Of a stretch of 64,000 nt of DNA, positions 29,865 through 38,849 are shown piece by piece. Where the stretch lies: the NCBI RefSeq assembly GCF_003112575.1, contig NZ_BEWC01000001.1:124001-188000 (forward strand), written 5' to 3'. The DNA comes from Streptomyces ardesiacus. Lineage in GTDB: Bacteria; Actinomycetota; Actinomycetes; Streptomycetales; Streptomycetaceae. Positions within the stretch are counted from its first letter, which is position 1. Every line of letters begins with the position of its first letter. Both the position numbers and the translations under genes were made by a program. The notes under the pieces were generated by a model. That model worked only from the letters and a program-made list of their open reading frames with translations. It did not search any database and was not told where the DNA came from.

Positions 29865-31016
29865 ATGCCCCAGGACGCCGATCCCCTCGACGCGTGCACG
29901 GTCGACGCGGTCGACGTGCACGCCTTCGAGGTGCCCACCGACGGCCCCGACGGCAAGGAGCAGGACGGCACCCTGGAATGGGACGCCACCACCCTCGTCC
30001 TCGTCCGGGTGCACGCCGGCGGCAGGACCGGACTCGGCTACACCTACGGCGACGTCTCGGCCGCCACCTTCGCGCGCTCGCAGTTGGTCCCCGTGATCGA
30101 GGGCGCGAGCGTCGGCTCACCGGCGGCGCTGAGCCGGCGGATGGCCGCGCGGATGCGCAACGCGGGCCGTCCCGGCGTGGGGGCGATGGCCCTGTCCGCC
30201 GTCGACGTGGCGCTGTGGGACCTCAAGGCGCGACTGCTGGACCTGCCCCTGGTCCGCCTCCTGCCCGCCCAGCACGACCGGGTGCCCGTCTACGGCAGCG
30301 GAGGCTTCACCAACTACCCCCTGGACCGGCTCGCCGACCAGATCGGCGGCTGGGTCGGACAGGGCATCCCCCGCGTGAAGCTCAAGACCTCGCGCCGGCC
30401 CGAGCACGACGCCGGACGCCTCACCGCCGTACGCGAGGCGATCGGCAGCGGCCCGGAACTGTTCACCGACGCCAACGGCGCCCTCGGCCGCAAGGAGGCC
30501 CTGTACTGGGCGCACCGCTTCCACGACGAGTGGGACGTGCGCTGGTTCGAGGAGCCCGTCGGCTCGGCGGACCTGGAGGGCCTGCGGATGCTGCGCGAGC
30601 GGGGACCGGCACGGCTGGAGATCACCGCGGGGGAGTACGCCTTCACCGCCCAGGACTTCGCCAACCTCGTCGAAGGCCCGGCCGGCCCGGCCGTCGACTG
30701 CCTCCAGGCCGACGTGACCCGCTGCGGCGGCATCACCGGCCTCCTGGAGATCGCCGGCCTGTCGGCCGTCCGGCACCTCGACCTGTCCGCGCACTGCGCC
30801 CCGGCGGTCTCCGCCCACGCCTTCTGCGCCGTACGCCGGCTGCGGCACCTGGAGTACTTCCACGACCACGTGCGCGTCGAGCACCTGCTGTTCGACGGCA
30901 CCCTGTCGCCCGAGGGCGGGACGCTGCGCCCCGACACCGGCCGGCCGGGACTCGGCCTCGACGTCAAGTGGGCCGACGCGGAGCCCTACCGCGTCCACGG
31001 CACACGACCGTCCTGA
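29865..31016 (+). CDS. enolase-superfamily (mandelate racemase/muconate lactonizing) enzyme
   Basis: A 383-residue protein with the superfamily signatures. The KxK motif is in RVKLKTSR, metal ligands are in FTDANGAL, RWFEEPV and ITAGEY, and a catalytic His lies in LSAHCAP near the C-terminal barrel end. A capping domain forms residues 1-125. AGGAGAGA precedes the ATG. Such enzymes dehydrate or racemise sugar acids or amino acid derivatives; the substrate cannot be read. No obvious pathway partner adjoins it. Confidence 0.85.
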   Translation: MPQDADPLDACTVDAVDVHAFEVPTDGPDGKEQDGTLEWDATTLVLVRVHAGGRTGLGYTYGDVSAATFARSQLVPVIEGASVGSPAALSRRMAARMRNAGRPGVGAMALSAVDVALWDLKARLLDLPLVRLLPAQHDRVPVYGSGGFTNYPLDRLADQIGGWVGQGIPRVKLKTSRRPEHDAGRLTAVREAIGSGPELFTDANGALGRKEALYWAHRFHDEWDVRWFEEPVGSADLEGLRMLRERGPARLEITAGEYAFTAQDFANLVEGPAGPAVDCLQADVTRCGGITGLLEIAGLSAVRHLDLSAHCAPAVSAHAFCAVRRLRHLEYFHDHVRVEHLLFDGTLSPEGGTLRPDTGRPGLGLDVKWADAEPYRVHGTRPS

Positions 31017-31018
31017 CC

Positions 31019-31051
31019 GGGGCCCGGCTCCACCGGGGAGGTCCGGGCCCC
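31019..31051. terminator. bidirectional hairpin terminator
   Basis: GGGGCCCGG at 31019-31027 pairs perfectly with CCGGGCCCC at 31043-31051 around a 15-base loop. It lies between convergent genes. Confidence 0.6.
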
Positions 31052-31113
31052 GACGGCGAGGGCGCGAACCGGGGCCGCCGGCCGGCGCGTCACAGCCGCG
31101 GGCGCGGAGCGCG

Positions 31114-31593
31114 TCAGGCCACGGCGGCGATGGAGCGGCCCGCCCAGTCGGGAGCCGCTTCGGTCAGCTCCGCGAAGCGGCGCCGGACCGGCTCCGGGAA
31201 CTCGACGGCCCGGCCCGCCTGCTGGTCGACGTGGACCGCGAGCAGTTCGGTCGTCGCCGCCGGGGCCGCGTCGGGCGCCGGCTCCGACTCCGGCCCGGGC
31301 ACCACGTACATCTCGTGCACGAAACGCGCCTTGCGGGCGGCCGCGCCCAGCACGCGTGTCCGGACGGCCAGATGGGCGGCCTCCGGCACGTCCCTCAGGT
31401 AGCGGATGTGGGACTCGACCGTGTAGAGGGAGCAGCCCGTGGACTCCCGGTAGCCCGAGTCCAGGCCCGTCTCGATCATCAGCGCGTCCGTGGCGTGGCC
31501 GAAGACGAGGACGTAGAAGGCCTCGCTCATGTGGCCGTTGTAGTCGATCCACTCCGGGCGCACGGTGCCGCGGAACAGCGGGAGCCCCGTCAT
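31114..31593 (-). CDS. cdhB: hotdog-fold thioesterase, likely betainyl-CoA thioesterase
   Basis: A 159-residue single hotdog domain beginning LFRGTVRPEWIDYNGHMSE, whose Asp-Tyr-Asn-Gly-His motif is that of the 4-hydroxybenzoyl-CoA thioesterase family. Its ATG overlaps the stop of the carnitine dehydrogenase gene. In L-carnitine degradation the matching enzyme (CdhB) hydrolyses betainyl-CoA to glycine betaine. In some bacteria it is fused to the dehydrogenase, which fits the overlap. The name is inferred from family plus operon. Confidence 0.85.
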   Translation of the reverse strand: MTGLPLFRGTVRPEWIDYNGHMSEAFYVLVFGHATDALMIETGLDSGYRESTGCSLYTVESHIRYLRDVPEAAHLAVRTRVLGAAARKARFVHEMYVVPGPESEPAPDAAPAATTELLAVHVDQQAGRAVEFPEPVRRRFAELTEAAPDWAGRSIAAVA

Positions 31594-32561
31594 CGGGCAC
31601 CCTCCCCGCGGTCCAGGCGGCCGGTGGCGCGCAGGACGTCGATGACACCCCGGTCGCGTTCGGCGACCAGGTCCGCGAGGGAACGGCCGTCCGCCGCCTC
31701 GTCGCAGCCCGCCACCACGGCGTCGTACAACTCCTTGTCCAGCTCGGGGGCTTCCAGCCGTGTCCACGGCGACTTCAGGGACGGGCCGAAGTGGTCCAGC
31801 ATGTGCGCCATGCCGCCCTCGCCGCCCGCGAGCGCGAACGTCAGCATCGGCCCCATCACCGCCCAGCGCAGCCCGGGTCCCTCGGTGATCGACAGGTCGA
31901 TGTCCCGGACCGTCGCCTCGCCGTTCGCGACCATGTGCAGCGCCTCGCGCCACAGGGCCTCCTGGAGGCGGTTGGCGATGAAGCCCGGCACCTCGCCGTC
32001 CATCGTGATGACGGACTTGCCCGCCACCTCGTAGAAGCGGGCGGCCCAGGCGACCGCCGCCGCGTCGGTGCGTTCGCCGCCGACGACCTCGACGAGCGGG
32101 ATGAGGTAGGGCGGGTTGAACGGGTGTCCGACGACCAGGCGCGAGGGGTCCGCGGCCGACGTCTGCATGTCCGTCATCGGATAGCCGGAGGTGGAGGAGG
32201 CGATGACGACGCCGGGCGGCGCCGCCGCGTCCAGGCGGGCCAGCAGGTCACGCTTGAGGTCGAGCTTCTCGGGCGCGCTCTCCTGGACGAACTCGGCGTC
32301 GGCCACGGCCTGTTCCAAGGTGTCCGCGACGGTCAGCCGGTCCGCCGACGCGCCCTCGGCGAGACCGAGGGAGGTGAGCGCCGGCCACGCCGCGTCGACC
32401 AGGCGGCGCAGCCTGCGTTCGGCGTCGGGCGCGGGGTCCCAGGCGGTCACGTCGTAGCCGCGGGCCAGGAAGTGGGCGACCCAGCCGCCGCCGATGACTC
32501 CGGCGCCGACGCAGGCGACACGGCGGACGTTCTCGGGTGCGGTCGTCCCGGGTGTGTTCAT
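31590..32561 (-). CDS. cdhA: L-carnitine 3-dehydrogenase (3-hydroxyacyl-CoA dehydrogenase family)
   Basis: A 323-residue NAD-dependent dehydrogenase. It has a Rossmann motif (VACVGAGVIGGGWVAHF at residues 15-31), the substrate-domain segment VVGHPFNPPYLIPLVEVVGG with its catalytic His, and VPGFIANRLQEALWREALHMV. The length and these motifs fit L-carnitine dehydrogenase rather than the larger fatty-acid enzymes. It oxidises L-carnitine to 3-dehydrocarnitine. It lies between the cleavage-enzyme gene (28-bp gap) and the thioesterase gene (overlap). Confidence 0.87.
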   Translation of the reverse strand: MNTPGTTAPENVRRVACVGAGVIGGGWVAHFLARGYDVTAWDPAPDAERRLRRLVDAAWPALTSLGLAEGASADRLTVADTLEQAVADAEFVQESAPEKLDLKRDLLARLDAAAPPGVVIASSTSGYPMTDMQTSAADPSRLVVGHPFNPPYLIPLVEVVGGERTDAAAVAWAARFYEVAGKSVITMDGEVPGFIANRLQEALWREALHMVANGEATVRDIDLSITEGPGLRWAVMGPMLTFALAGGEGGMAHMLDHFGPSLKSPWTRLEAPELDKELYDAVVAGCDEAADGRSLADLVAERDRGVIDVLRATGRLDRGEGAR

Positions 32562-32589
32562 GAGGGGGTTCCTTCGTCGTCGGGGCGGG

Positions 32590-33483
32590 CTACTGGCGCG
32601 GCTTGAGACCGAGGGCGGCGCGGGCCTCGTCCGGTGTGGCGACGCGGGCGCCGATCGACTCGGTGATGGTGACCGCCCGCTCGACGAGCTGGGCGTTGGT
32701 CGCCTTGTTGCCCCGGCCGAGGTACAGGTTGTCCTCCAGGCCCACCCGGACGTGCCCGCCGAGCAGGATGGACTGCGCGACCCACGGCATCTGCATCCGG
32801 CCGAGCGCGAAGCTCGCCCAACGGGCGCCCTCCGGCAGCATGTTGACCATCGACTGGAGCACCCCGGGGTCCGCGGGCGCGCCCCACGGGATGCCCATGC
32901 AGAGCTGGAACACGGTCGGGTCGTCGAGCAGGCCCTCGGCGAGCAGCTGCTTGGCGAACCAGAGCTGTCCCGTGTCGAAGATCTCCAGCTCCGGCCGCAC
33001 GCCCAGCTCCTGGATGCGCCGCGCGCCCGCGCGCAGCATGTCGGGCGTCGAGACGTAGAGGCTGGAGCCGTCGCCGAAGTTGAGCGAGCCGCAGTCCAGC
33101 GTGCAGATGTCGGGCAGCAGGTCCTCGACGTGCGGCAGCCGCTCCAGGCCCCCGACGAGGTCGGTGCCGGGCAGGTGGGTGAGCGGTTCGTCCGGGTCGA
33201 TGACCAGGTCGCCGCCCATGCCGGCGGTGAGGTTGATGACGACGTCGGTGCCGGTCTCCTTGACGCGCTCGACGACCTCCCGGTACAGCTTCGGGTCGCG
33301 CGAGGGTGCACCGGTCTCCGGGTCGCGCACATGGATGTGGACGACGGCCGCCCCGGCAGCGGCCGCCTCCACGGCGTTCCTCGCTATCTGCTCCGGGGTG
33401 ACCGGGACGTGGGGGCTCTTGCGGACGGTGTCGCCGGCGCCGGTGAGCGCGCAGGTGATGATGACGTTCTCGGTCATGGGCAT
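32590..33483 (-). CDS. cdhC: beta-keto acid cleavage enzyme, likely dehydrocarnitine cleavage
   Basis: A 297-residue DUF849/BKACE protein ([60 protein letters not shown]). The metal-binding His-x-His and the Glu in the last motif are present. In carnitine catabolism this family converts 3-dehydrocarnitine and acetyl-CoA to betainyl-CoA and acetoacetate. GGGAGG precedes the ATG. It is the first enzyme gene of the carnitine operon, 45 bp after the regulator. Confidence 0.87.
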   Translation of the reverse strand: MPMTENVIITCALTGAGDTVRKSPHVPVTPEQIARNAVEAAAAGAAVVHIHVRDPETGAPSRDPKLYREVVERVKETGTDVVINLTAGMGGDLVIDPDEPLTHLPGTDLVGGLERLPHVEDLLPDICTLDCGSLNFGDGSSLYVSTPDMLRAGARRIQELGVRPELEIFDTGQLWFAKQLLAEGLLDDPTVFQLCMGIPWGAPADPGVLQSMVNMLPEGARWASFALGRMQMPWVAQSILLGGHVRVGLEDNLYLGRGNKATNAQLVERAVTITESIGARVATPDEARAALGLKPRQ

Positions 33484-33528
33484 GCGGGGGCCTCCCGAAA
33501 TCTTGCCGCTGTTGGGGACGTTCCCGGG

Positions 33529-34386
33529 CTACGGAGCCAGGATCGTGTGGGTGACGTGGGTGGTCAGCGCCGCGTGCATCGCGTCCGCCGCGCGGTCGGC
33601 CGACGGCCCCTCCACCGAGAGGACGTGCGTCGCCAGGCCGTCGATCAGTGCCGTCAGGGTCAGCGCCGCCGCCTCGGGATCGGCCCCGGCGCGGAACACG
33701 CTCTGGGCGATCCCCCGGCGTACGACGTCGGCGACGGTCTCGCGCCACTGCCGGTAGTACTCGGAGTGCAGCCGGCCCACCGCCGTGGAGCGCGCGGCCT
33801 CGGCCCACAGGTCGAGCCACACCGCCCACTGGCGGCGCTGCTGCGCGGTGCGCGGCGTCTGCAGCGCGATGAGCTGGCGCAGCTCGGCCGCCGCGTCGTC
33901 GGCCTCGGCGAGGAGGGCGGCGCGGTGTGCGGTGTCCTCGTCCATGCACCACCGCACGGCCGCCTCCAGGAGTTCGGCGCGGCCGGGGAAGTGGTAGTGG
34001 ATCGCGGCGCTGCTGGTGGCGCAGGCGCGGGCGATGTCGGCGACCCGCACCGCGTGGAAGCCGTGCTCCGCGATCAGCCGGACCGTCTCGCGGACGATCT
34101 GCAGCGGCCGGCCGCCCTCGACGCCGGCGGCCGGCGCCGTGGCCTTCTCGCGCGGCCGGGTGCCGAGCAGCCAGCCCGCGTCGACCCGGCCCTCGTCGGC
34201 GATCCGCGCCAGCTCCGCGGCCGTGAAGCGGCGGGTGCCGCTCAGCGAACGCGAGAGCTTGGACGGGTCCATGACGACCCGGCGCGCGAACTCGCGCTGG
34301 CTCACCCCCGCGGCCGCGATGACCTCGCGGACGCGGGCGGCGGTGTCGGCGGGCGGTGCGCCGTCGAGGGCGTCGTCGGTTTCCAC
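33529..34386 (-). CDS. XRE-TetR fusion transcriptional regulator
   Basis: A 285-residue regulator with two DNA-binding modules. Residues about 17-75 form an XRE/Cro-type helix-turn-helix (AAGVSQREFARRVVMDPSKL, SRSLSGTRRF). Residues about 98-145 form a TetR helix-turn-helix (EHGFHAVRVADIARACATSS, IHYHFPGRAELLEAAV), followed by a TetR ligand domain. It is the first gene of the carnitine operon and probably senses an intermediate. The GTG at 34386 matches a leaderless promoter. Two such domains in one chain are unusual, since TetR proteins normally have only one. Confidence 0.88.
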   Translation of the reverse strand: METDDALDGAPPADTAARVREVIAAAGVSQREFARRVVMDPSKLSRSLSGTRRFTAAELARIADEGRVDAGWLLGTRPREKATAPAAGVEGGRPLQIVRETVRLIAEHGFHAVRVADIARACATSSAAIHYHFPGRAELLEAAVRWCMDEDTAHRAALLAEADDAAAELRQLIALQTPRTAQQRRQWAVWLDLWAEAARSTAVGRLHSEYYRQWRETVADVVRRGIAQSVFRAGADPEAAALTLTALIDGLATHVLSVEGPSADRAADAMHAALTTHVTHTILAP

Positions 34387-34394
34387 GGGCCACG

Positions 34395-34423
34395 ACCCTA
34401 GGCACGTGTTGCGAAAAACTCAA
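34395..34423 (-). promoter_or_regulatory. promoter of the regulator/carnitine operon, probably leaderless
   Basis: On the minus strand, TTGAGT (34423-34418) and TAGGGT (34400-34395) are separated by exactly 17 bases, and the GTG begins eight bases after the -10. No ribosome binding site is seen. Confidence 0.65.
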
Positions 34424-34462
34424 CCGCTGGTGTGCGAGGTGTGCAAGAAGATGCTGGTTTCC

Positions 34463-34492
34463 AGCCGTAGTCAGCCGTAGTCAACCGTAGTG
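34463..34492. repeat. three tandem 10-bp repeats
   Basis: AGCCGTAGTC, AGCCGTAGTC and AACCGTAGTG occur head to tail in the 256-bp gap between the fusion-regulator gene and the membrane-protein gene. They may be an operator array or a slippage product. Confidence 0.7.
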
Positions 34493-34642
34493 CGGCCCTG
34501 ACTTGCGTGTCAGTCAGGATCGCAACGCACCGCTGTTCCGCCCCAGAGGTGGCCGCGGAGCTGTTTCATCACGGTTGAGCACCGAGCCGGAATTGTGGCT
34601 TCCATCACGGCCGGGGCGATCTTGCCCTGGTGAGATCGCCGG

Positions 34643-35671
34643 ATGCTCGGTTTCCTCGTCCGTCTCCTGCCCTTCTGGGTCCGCGAGCCCCTCCTCGTCC
34701 TGGTCGGGTCGCTTCTGGGCGTACGCCTGCTGTATCTCGGGCTCGACGAGGGCGAGTGGGCCCCGGCCGGATTCGGCGTGCTGTTCCTGGTGTTCACCGC
34801 GGTGCGCGTCCACACGGTGGTCCAGGCGCTGCGCGCACGCCGGAACCGCGGCACGGCCGCCTCCGGGGACGACGGGACGGGCGCCGGCGCTCCCGCCCCG
34901 ACGGCGTCGCACGCCGAGCCTCCCGGGCAGCCGCGTCCCGCCCGGGCCGCCCGGGCGACGCCCGTCCGGGAGATGGAACCCAACGCGTGGGGCCAGGCGT
35001 TGGCGGCCGTCGCCGTGTTCGCCGCGCTGGCGGCCGCGGTGTGGCTCGGCCCGAAGCTGCTGCCCTCCGAGGCCCACGGCGCACCGGGGGCCGTCTCGTG
35101 CCCGGACGCCCAGGAGACGGAACTGCCGGGCGCCTACAAGGAGACACCCCGGGCGGTGACCGGCGCCGAACTGTGCGAGGCGCTCAACACACCCGAGCTG
35201 GCCCGGCTCCTCGGCACGCCGGCCGAGACCGCCACCGCGGCGTCCGCCTCCAACGGCACCGCTCCGCTGACCGACGGCAAGGTCGCCCGGCCGGAGGCGC
35301 AGGTCGAGTTCGACACCTACACCGTGAACGTCTCGGTCACCTACAACAACCTGTCGATCGGCCAGTACGGGAAACTGACGGAGTACGGGCAGGAGACGGA
35401 CGTCAGGAGGCTGAAGGTCCTCGGCCGGCCCGCGGTCCTCTCCTCGGACCACACCATGAAGATCGAGATCGATCTCGGCGGCGACGCGTCCGGCGGACCG
35501 GTCGAGCAGGGTCCCCCGGCCAGAACGCTGGCCGTGGCCCTCGACGCGAAGGACGGCGGCGGCTACTGCGAGATCACCGTGTGGGGCACCTCCGGGGCCT
35601 TCCCGGACGACGACACCCTCCTCGGCATCACCGAGAGCATCCTCCCGGCCATCCCCGGGCGCACCGTGTGA
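34643..35671 (+). CDS. DUF6215-like membrane protein
   Basis: A 342-residue protein. Two hydrophobic helices span residues about 5-30 and 40-55, a basic Ala/Pro-rich linker follows, and a third helix lies near residues 118-135 (AVAVFAALAAAVWLGP). The extracytoplasmic domain begins around 140 with three Cys (SCPDAQETELPGAY, ELCEALN, GGYCEITVWG) and probably one disulfide. It looks like the Streptomyces DUF6215 group, of unknown function. No clear ribosome binding site is visible. It is not obviously linked to neighbours. Confidence 0.75.
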   Translation: MLGFLVRLLPFWVREPLLVLVGSLLGVRLLYLGLDEGEWAPAGFGVLFLVFTAVRVHTVVQALRARRNRGTAASGDDGTGAGAPAPTASHAEPPGQPRPARAARATPVREMEPNAWGQALAAVAVFAALAAAVWLGPKLLPSEAHGAPGAVSCPDAQETELPGAYKETPRAVTGAELCEALNTPELARLLGTPAETATAASASNGTAPLTDGKVARPEAQVEFDTYTVNVSVTYNNLSIGQYGKLTEYGQETDVRRLKVLGRPAVLSSDHTMKIEIDLGGDASGGPVEQGPPARTLAVALDAKDGGGYCEITVWGTSGAFPDDDTLLGITESILPAIPGRTV

Positions 35672-35782
35672 CAGGCCGCCGGCCGGGAGGGCGGTCCCTT
35701 GTTCCCCACCTCACCCTGAGGCATCCTGGGGCGCTCGCCCGCCCGGGACGGGCCCACCGACGCGGAAGGACGTGCCGAGGGC

Positions 35783-36256
35783 ATGAGGCTGCACGGGAAT
35801 CAAGTGGTGCTGCGTGCGGTGACCGGGAGCGACATCGGGACCCTCGACAGGATCGTGCGGGAACCGGAGGTCGCGGCGTGGTGGTCGCCCCCCGAGGACT
35901 ACGGGGGCATGCTGGCCGTCGTCTTCGAGGGTGAGGTCGTCGGCGCGGTCCAGTTCCACGAGGAGACCGATCCCGAGTTCCGCCACGCCGGCATCGACAT
36001 CTTCCTGACGGCACGGCAGCACGGGAAGGGACTCGGCACCGACACGGTGCGCACGCTGGCCCGTTGGCTGGTGGAGGAACGCGGCCACCACCGGCTGACC
36101 ATCGACCCCGCCGCGGCCAACACCGCGGCGATCCGCTGCTACGCCGGGGTCGGCTTCAAACCCGTGGGGATCATGCGGGCCTACGCCCGCGACCACCGCA
36201 CGGGCACCTGGCAGGACGGTCTGCTGATGGACCTGCTCGCGGCCGAGCTGACCTGA
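35783..36256 (+). CDS. GNAT-family N-acetyltransferase
   Basis: A 157-residue acetyltransferase with the acetyl-CoA loop GKGLGTDTVRTLARWL and the C-terminal motif HRLTIDPAAANTAAIRCYAGVGFKPVG split over the two usual strands. The pattern WWSPPEDYGG plus QDGLLMDLL resembles aminoglycoside 6'-N-acetyltransferases of the AacA4-like group. The physiological substrate is unknown, and resistance cannot be claimed from sequence. It is convergent with metE. Confidence 0.85.
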   Translation: MRLHGNQVVLRAVTGSDIGTLDRIVREPEVAAWWSPPEDYGGMLAVVFEGEVVGAVQFHEETDPEFRHAGIDIFLTARQHGKGLGTDTVRTLARWLVEERGHHRLTIDPAAANTAAIRCYAGVGFKPVGIMRAYARDHRTGTWQDGLLMDLLAAELT

Positions 36257-36300
36257 CCCGAGCGACACGGCCCGGGCCGCTCCGCGACCGGCGCCCGCTC

Positions 36301-36329
36301 GGGCCGGGACGCTCACGGCGTCCCGGCCC
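36301..36329. terminator. bidirectional terminator between the acetyltransferase gene and metE
   Basis: GGGCCGGGACGC at 36301-36312 pairs perfectly with GCGTCCCGGCCC at 36318-36329 over a five-base loop. No T-run follows, as is usual in Streptomyces. Confidence 0.7.
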
Positions 36330-36349
36330 GCCGGGTTCCCCGGTCCCGG

Positions 36350-38668
36350 TCAGGAGGACGCCAGCTCGCTCCGGACGGTGCGGGCGGCGGCGACCAGGTT
36401 CTCCAGACAGGCGCGGGTCTCGGGCCAGGCACGGGTCTTCAGCCCGCAGTCGGGGTTGACCCACAGCCGTTCGGCAGGGATGGCGCGCAGACCGGTGCGC
36501 AGCAGGTCCGCGGTCTCCTCGACGCCCGGCACGCGCGGGGAGTGGATGTCGTACACGCCGGGTCCGGCCTCGCGCGGGTAGCCGTGGGCGGCGAGTTCGC
36601 GGGCCGCCTGCATGTGGGAGCGGGCGGCCTCCAGGCTGATGACGTCGGCGTCGAGGTCGTCGATGGCCTGGACGACGTCGCCGAACTCGGCGTAGCACAT
36701 GTGGGTGTGGATCTGCGTGTCCGGCCGCACCCCGCTCGTGCTGAGCCGGAACGCCTCGGTGGCCCACGCCAGATAGGCGTCCCGGTCGGCCGCCCGCAGC
36801 GGCAGGGTCTCGCGCAGCGCGGGCTCGTCGACCTGGATGACCGGGGTACCGGCGGCCTCCAGGTCCTCGACCTCCTCGCGCAGGGCGAGGGCGACCTGGC
36901 GGGCGGTGTCGGCGAGGGGCTGGTCGTCGCGGACGAAGGACCAGGCGAGCATGGTGACCGGCCCGGTGAGCATGCCCTTGACCGGCCGCCCGGTGAGCGA
37001 CTGGGCGTACGTCGTCCAGCGCACCGTCATCGGCCGGGGGCGGGAGACGTCCCCGGCCAGGATCGGCGGGCGGACGTAGCGGGTGCCGTAGGACTGGACC
37101 CAGCCGTGCCGGGTGGCGAGGTAGCCGGTGAGCTGCTCGGCGAAGTACTGGACCATGTCGTTGCGTTCGGGTTCGCCGTGCACGAGGACGTCCAGGCCGG
37201 TCTTCTCCTGGAAGGAGACGACCTCCTGGATCTCCGCCTCGATGCGCTCTTCGTAGCCGGCGGTGCCGATGCGGCCGGCGCGCAGGTCGGCGCGGGCGGC
37301 ACGGAGTTCGCCGGTCTGCGGGAAGGAGCCGATGGTCGTGGTCGGCAGCAGCGGCAGCCGGAGGCGGGCGCGCTGGGCGGCGGCCCGTTCGGCGTACGGC
37401 CGGCAGCGGCGGGTGTCGGCGTCCGTCACGGCCCCGGCGCGGGCCCGCACCACCGGGTCACGGGTGATCGGCGAGCCGGCCCGGGAGGCGAGTCCGGCGC
37501 GGTTGGCGGCGAGTTCACCGGCGATGGTGCTCGTGCCCCGGGCCAGGCCCTTGGCCAGCGTCACGATCTCGGCGGTCTTCTGCCGGGCGAAGGCGAGCCA
37601 GCGCAGGATCTGCGGGTCGATGTCCCGTTCGGCGGTTGCGTCGAGCGGCACGTGCAGCAGGGAGCAGGAGGCGGCGACGTCGACCCGGTCGGCGAGTCCG
37701 AGGAGCGTGCCGAGGGTGGACAGCGACTTCTGCAAGTCGTTGATCCAGATGTTGCGGCCGTTGACGACACCGGCGACCAGCCGTTTCCCGGGCAGCCCGC
37801 CGACGGCGGCCAGCGCGTCGAGGTTGGCGGCGGCGGCCTCGGTGAAGTCCACGGCGAGACCTTCGACGGGGGCCTGCGCCAGGACCGGCAGAGCGTCGCC
37901 GAGCCGGTCGAAGTAGGAGGCCAGGAGCAGCTTGGGCCGGTCGGTGCGGCCGCCCAGGTCGCGGTAGGCGCGCTCGGCGGCGTGCAGCTCCGCCCGGCTG
38001 CGGTCCTGCACCAGCGCGGGTTCGTCGAGCTGCACCCACTCGGCACCGGCCGCGCGCAGGTCGGCGAGCACCTCGGCGTACACGGGCAGCAGCCGGTCCA
38101 GCAGGGTCAGCGGTTCGAAGCCGGCCGGTACGCCGGGGGCCGGCTTGGCGAGCAGGAGGTAGGTGATGGGGCCGACCAGCACGGGCCGGGCGGAGTGGCC
38201 CTCGGCGAGGGCTTCCCTCAGTTCGGCGACCTGCTTGGTGGAGTCCGCGGTGAAGACGGTGTCCGGGCCGAGTTCCGGGACGAGGTAGTGGTAGTTGGTG
38301 TCGAACCACTTCGTCATCTCCAGCGGAGCCACGTCCTCGGTGCCGCGCGCCATGGCGAAGTAGCCGTCGGTCGCGTCGGCGTCGACGGCGGCGCGGTGCC
38401 GCTCGGGGATCGCGCCGACCATGACGGTGGCGTCGAGGACGTGGTCGTAGTACGAGAAGTCGCCGGTGGGCACCTCGTGGACACCGGCGTCGGCGAGCCG
38501 GCGCCAGGTGCCGCGGCGCAGCTCGGACGCGGTCCTGCGCAGGGCGTCGGCGCCGACGCGGCCCTTCCAGTACCCCTCGACGGCCTTCTTGAGCTGCCGG
38601 TCGGGTCCCTGGCGGGGGTAGCCGTACACGGTGGCCCGTGCTGCCGCGGCTGCGGACTTCGCTGTCAC
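36350..38668 (-). CDS. metE: cobalamin-independent methionine synthase
   Basis: A 772-residue two-barrel enzyme that transfers the methyl group of 5-methyltetrahydropteroyltriglutamate to homocysteine. The N-terminal domain begins VYGYPRQGPDRQLKKAVEGYW. The catalytic domain has TTIGSFPQTGELR, VHGEPERNDMVQYF, the zinc ligands in IHTHMCYAEF and VNPDCGLKTR, and a conserved Asp in QVDEPALRE. The GTG at 38668 follows AAGGAG. The 5' region carries a cobalamin riboswitch, so expression should be off when vitamin B12 permits the MetH route. Confidence 0.96.
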   Translation of the reverse strand: MTAKSAAAAARATVYGYPRQGPDRQLKKAVEGYWKGRVGADALRRTASELRRGTWRRLADAGVHEVPTGDFSYYDHVLDATVMVGAIPERHRAAVDADATDGYFAMARGTEDVAPLEMTKWFDTNYHYLVPELGPDTVFTADSTKQVAELREALAEGHSARPVLVGPITYLLLAKPAPGVPAGFEPLTLLDRLLPVYAEVLADLRAAGAEWVQLDEPALVQDRSRAELHAAERAYRDLGGRTDRPKLLLASYFDRLGDALPVLAQAPVEGLAVDFTEAAAANLDALAAVGGLPGKRLVAGVVNGRNIWINDLQKSLSTLGTLLGLADRVDVAASCSLLHVPLDATAERDIDPQILRWLAFARQKTAEIVTLAKGLARGTSTIAGELAANRAGLASRAGSPITRDPVVRARAGAVTDADTRRCRPYAERAAAQRARLRLPLLPTTTIGSFPQTGELRAARADLRAGRIGTAGYEERIEAEIQEVVSFQEKTGLDVLVHGEPERNDMVQYFAEQLTGYLATRHGWVQSYGTRYVRPPILAGDVSRPRPMTVRWTTYAQSLTGRPVKGMLTGPVTMLAWSFVRDDQPLADTARQVALALREEVEDLEAAGTPVIQVDEPALRETLPLRAADRDAYLAWATEAFRLSTSGVRPDTQIHTHMCYAEFGDVVQAIDDLDADVISLEAARSHMQAARELAAHGYPREAGPGVYDIHSPRVPGVEETADLLRTGLRAIPAERLWVNPDCGLKTRAWPETRACLENLVAAARTVRSELASS

Positions 38669-38738
38669 GGAGATCTCCTTCGCGAGATGAATCCCTGAGA
38701 TCCCGGAGACGGGACGAGAGCGCGAAGGGTCCGACGAA

Positions 38739-38786
38739 CCGGACGGCAACGGTTCCACGCCGTACGAGCACGGCCGTTCCGTCCGG
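38739..38786 (-). promoter_or_regulatory. hairpin between the riboswitch and metE, possible expression platform
   Basis: CCGGACGG at 38739-38746 and CCGTCCGG at 38779-38786 are perfect inverted repeats with further pairing inside. Located in the metE leader between the aptamer and the start codon, the stem could act as a regulated terminator or anti-sequestrator. Confidence 0.45.
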
Positions 38787-38849
38787 TGTGTACGCCGACC
38801 CGCCCTCGAGGTCACCGGGATGTCCACGCGCGGAACGCTCCGCACGCGG

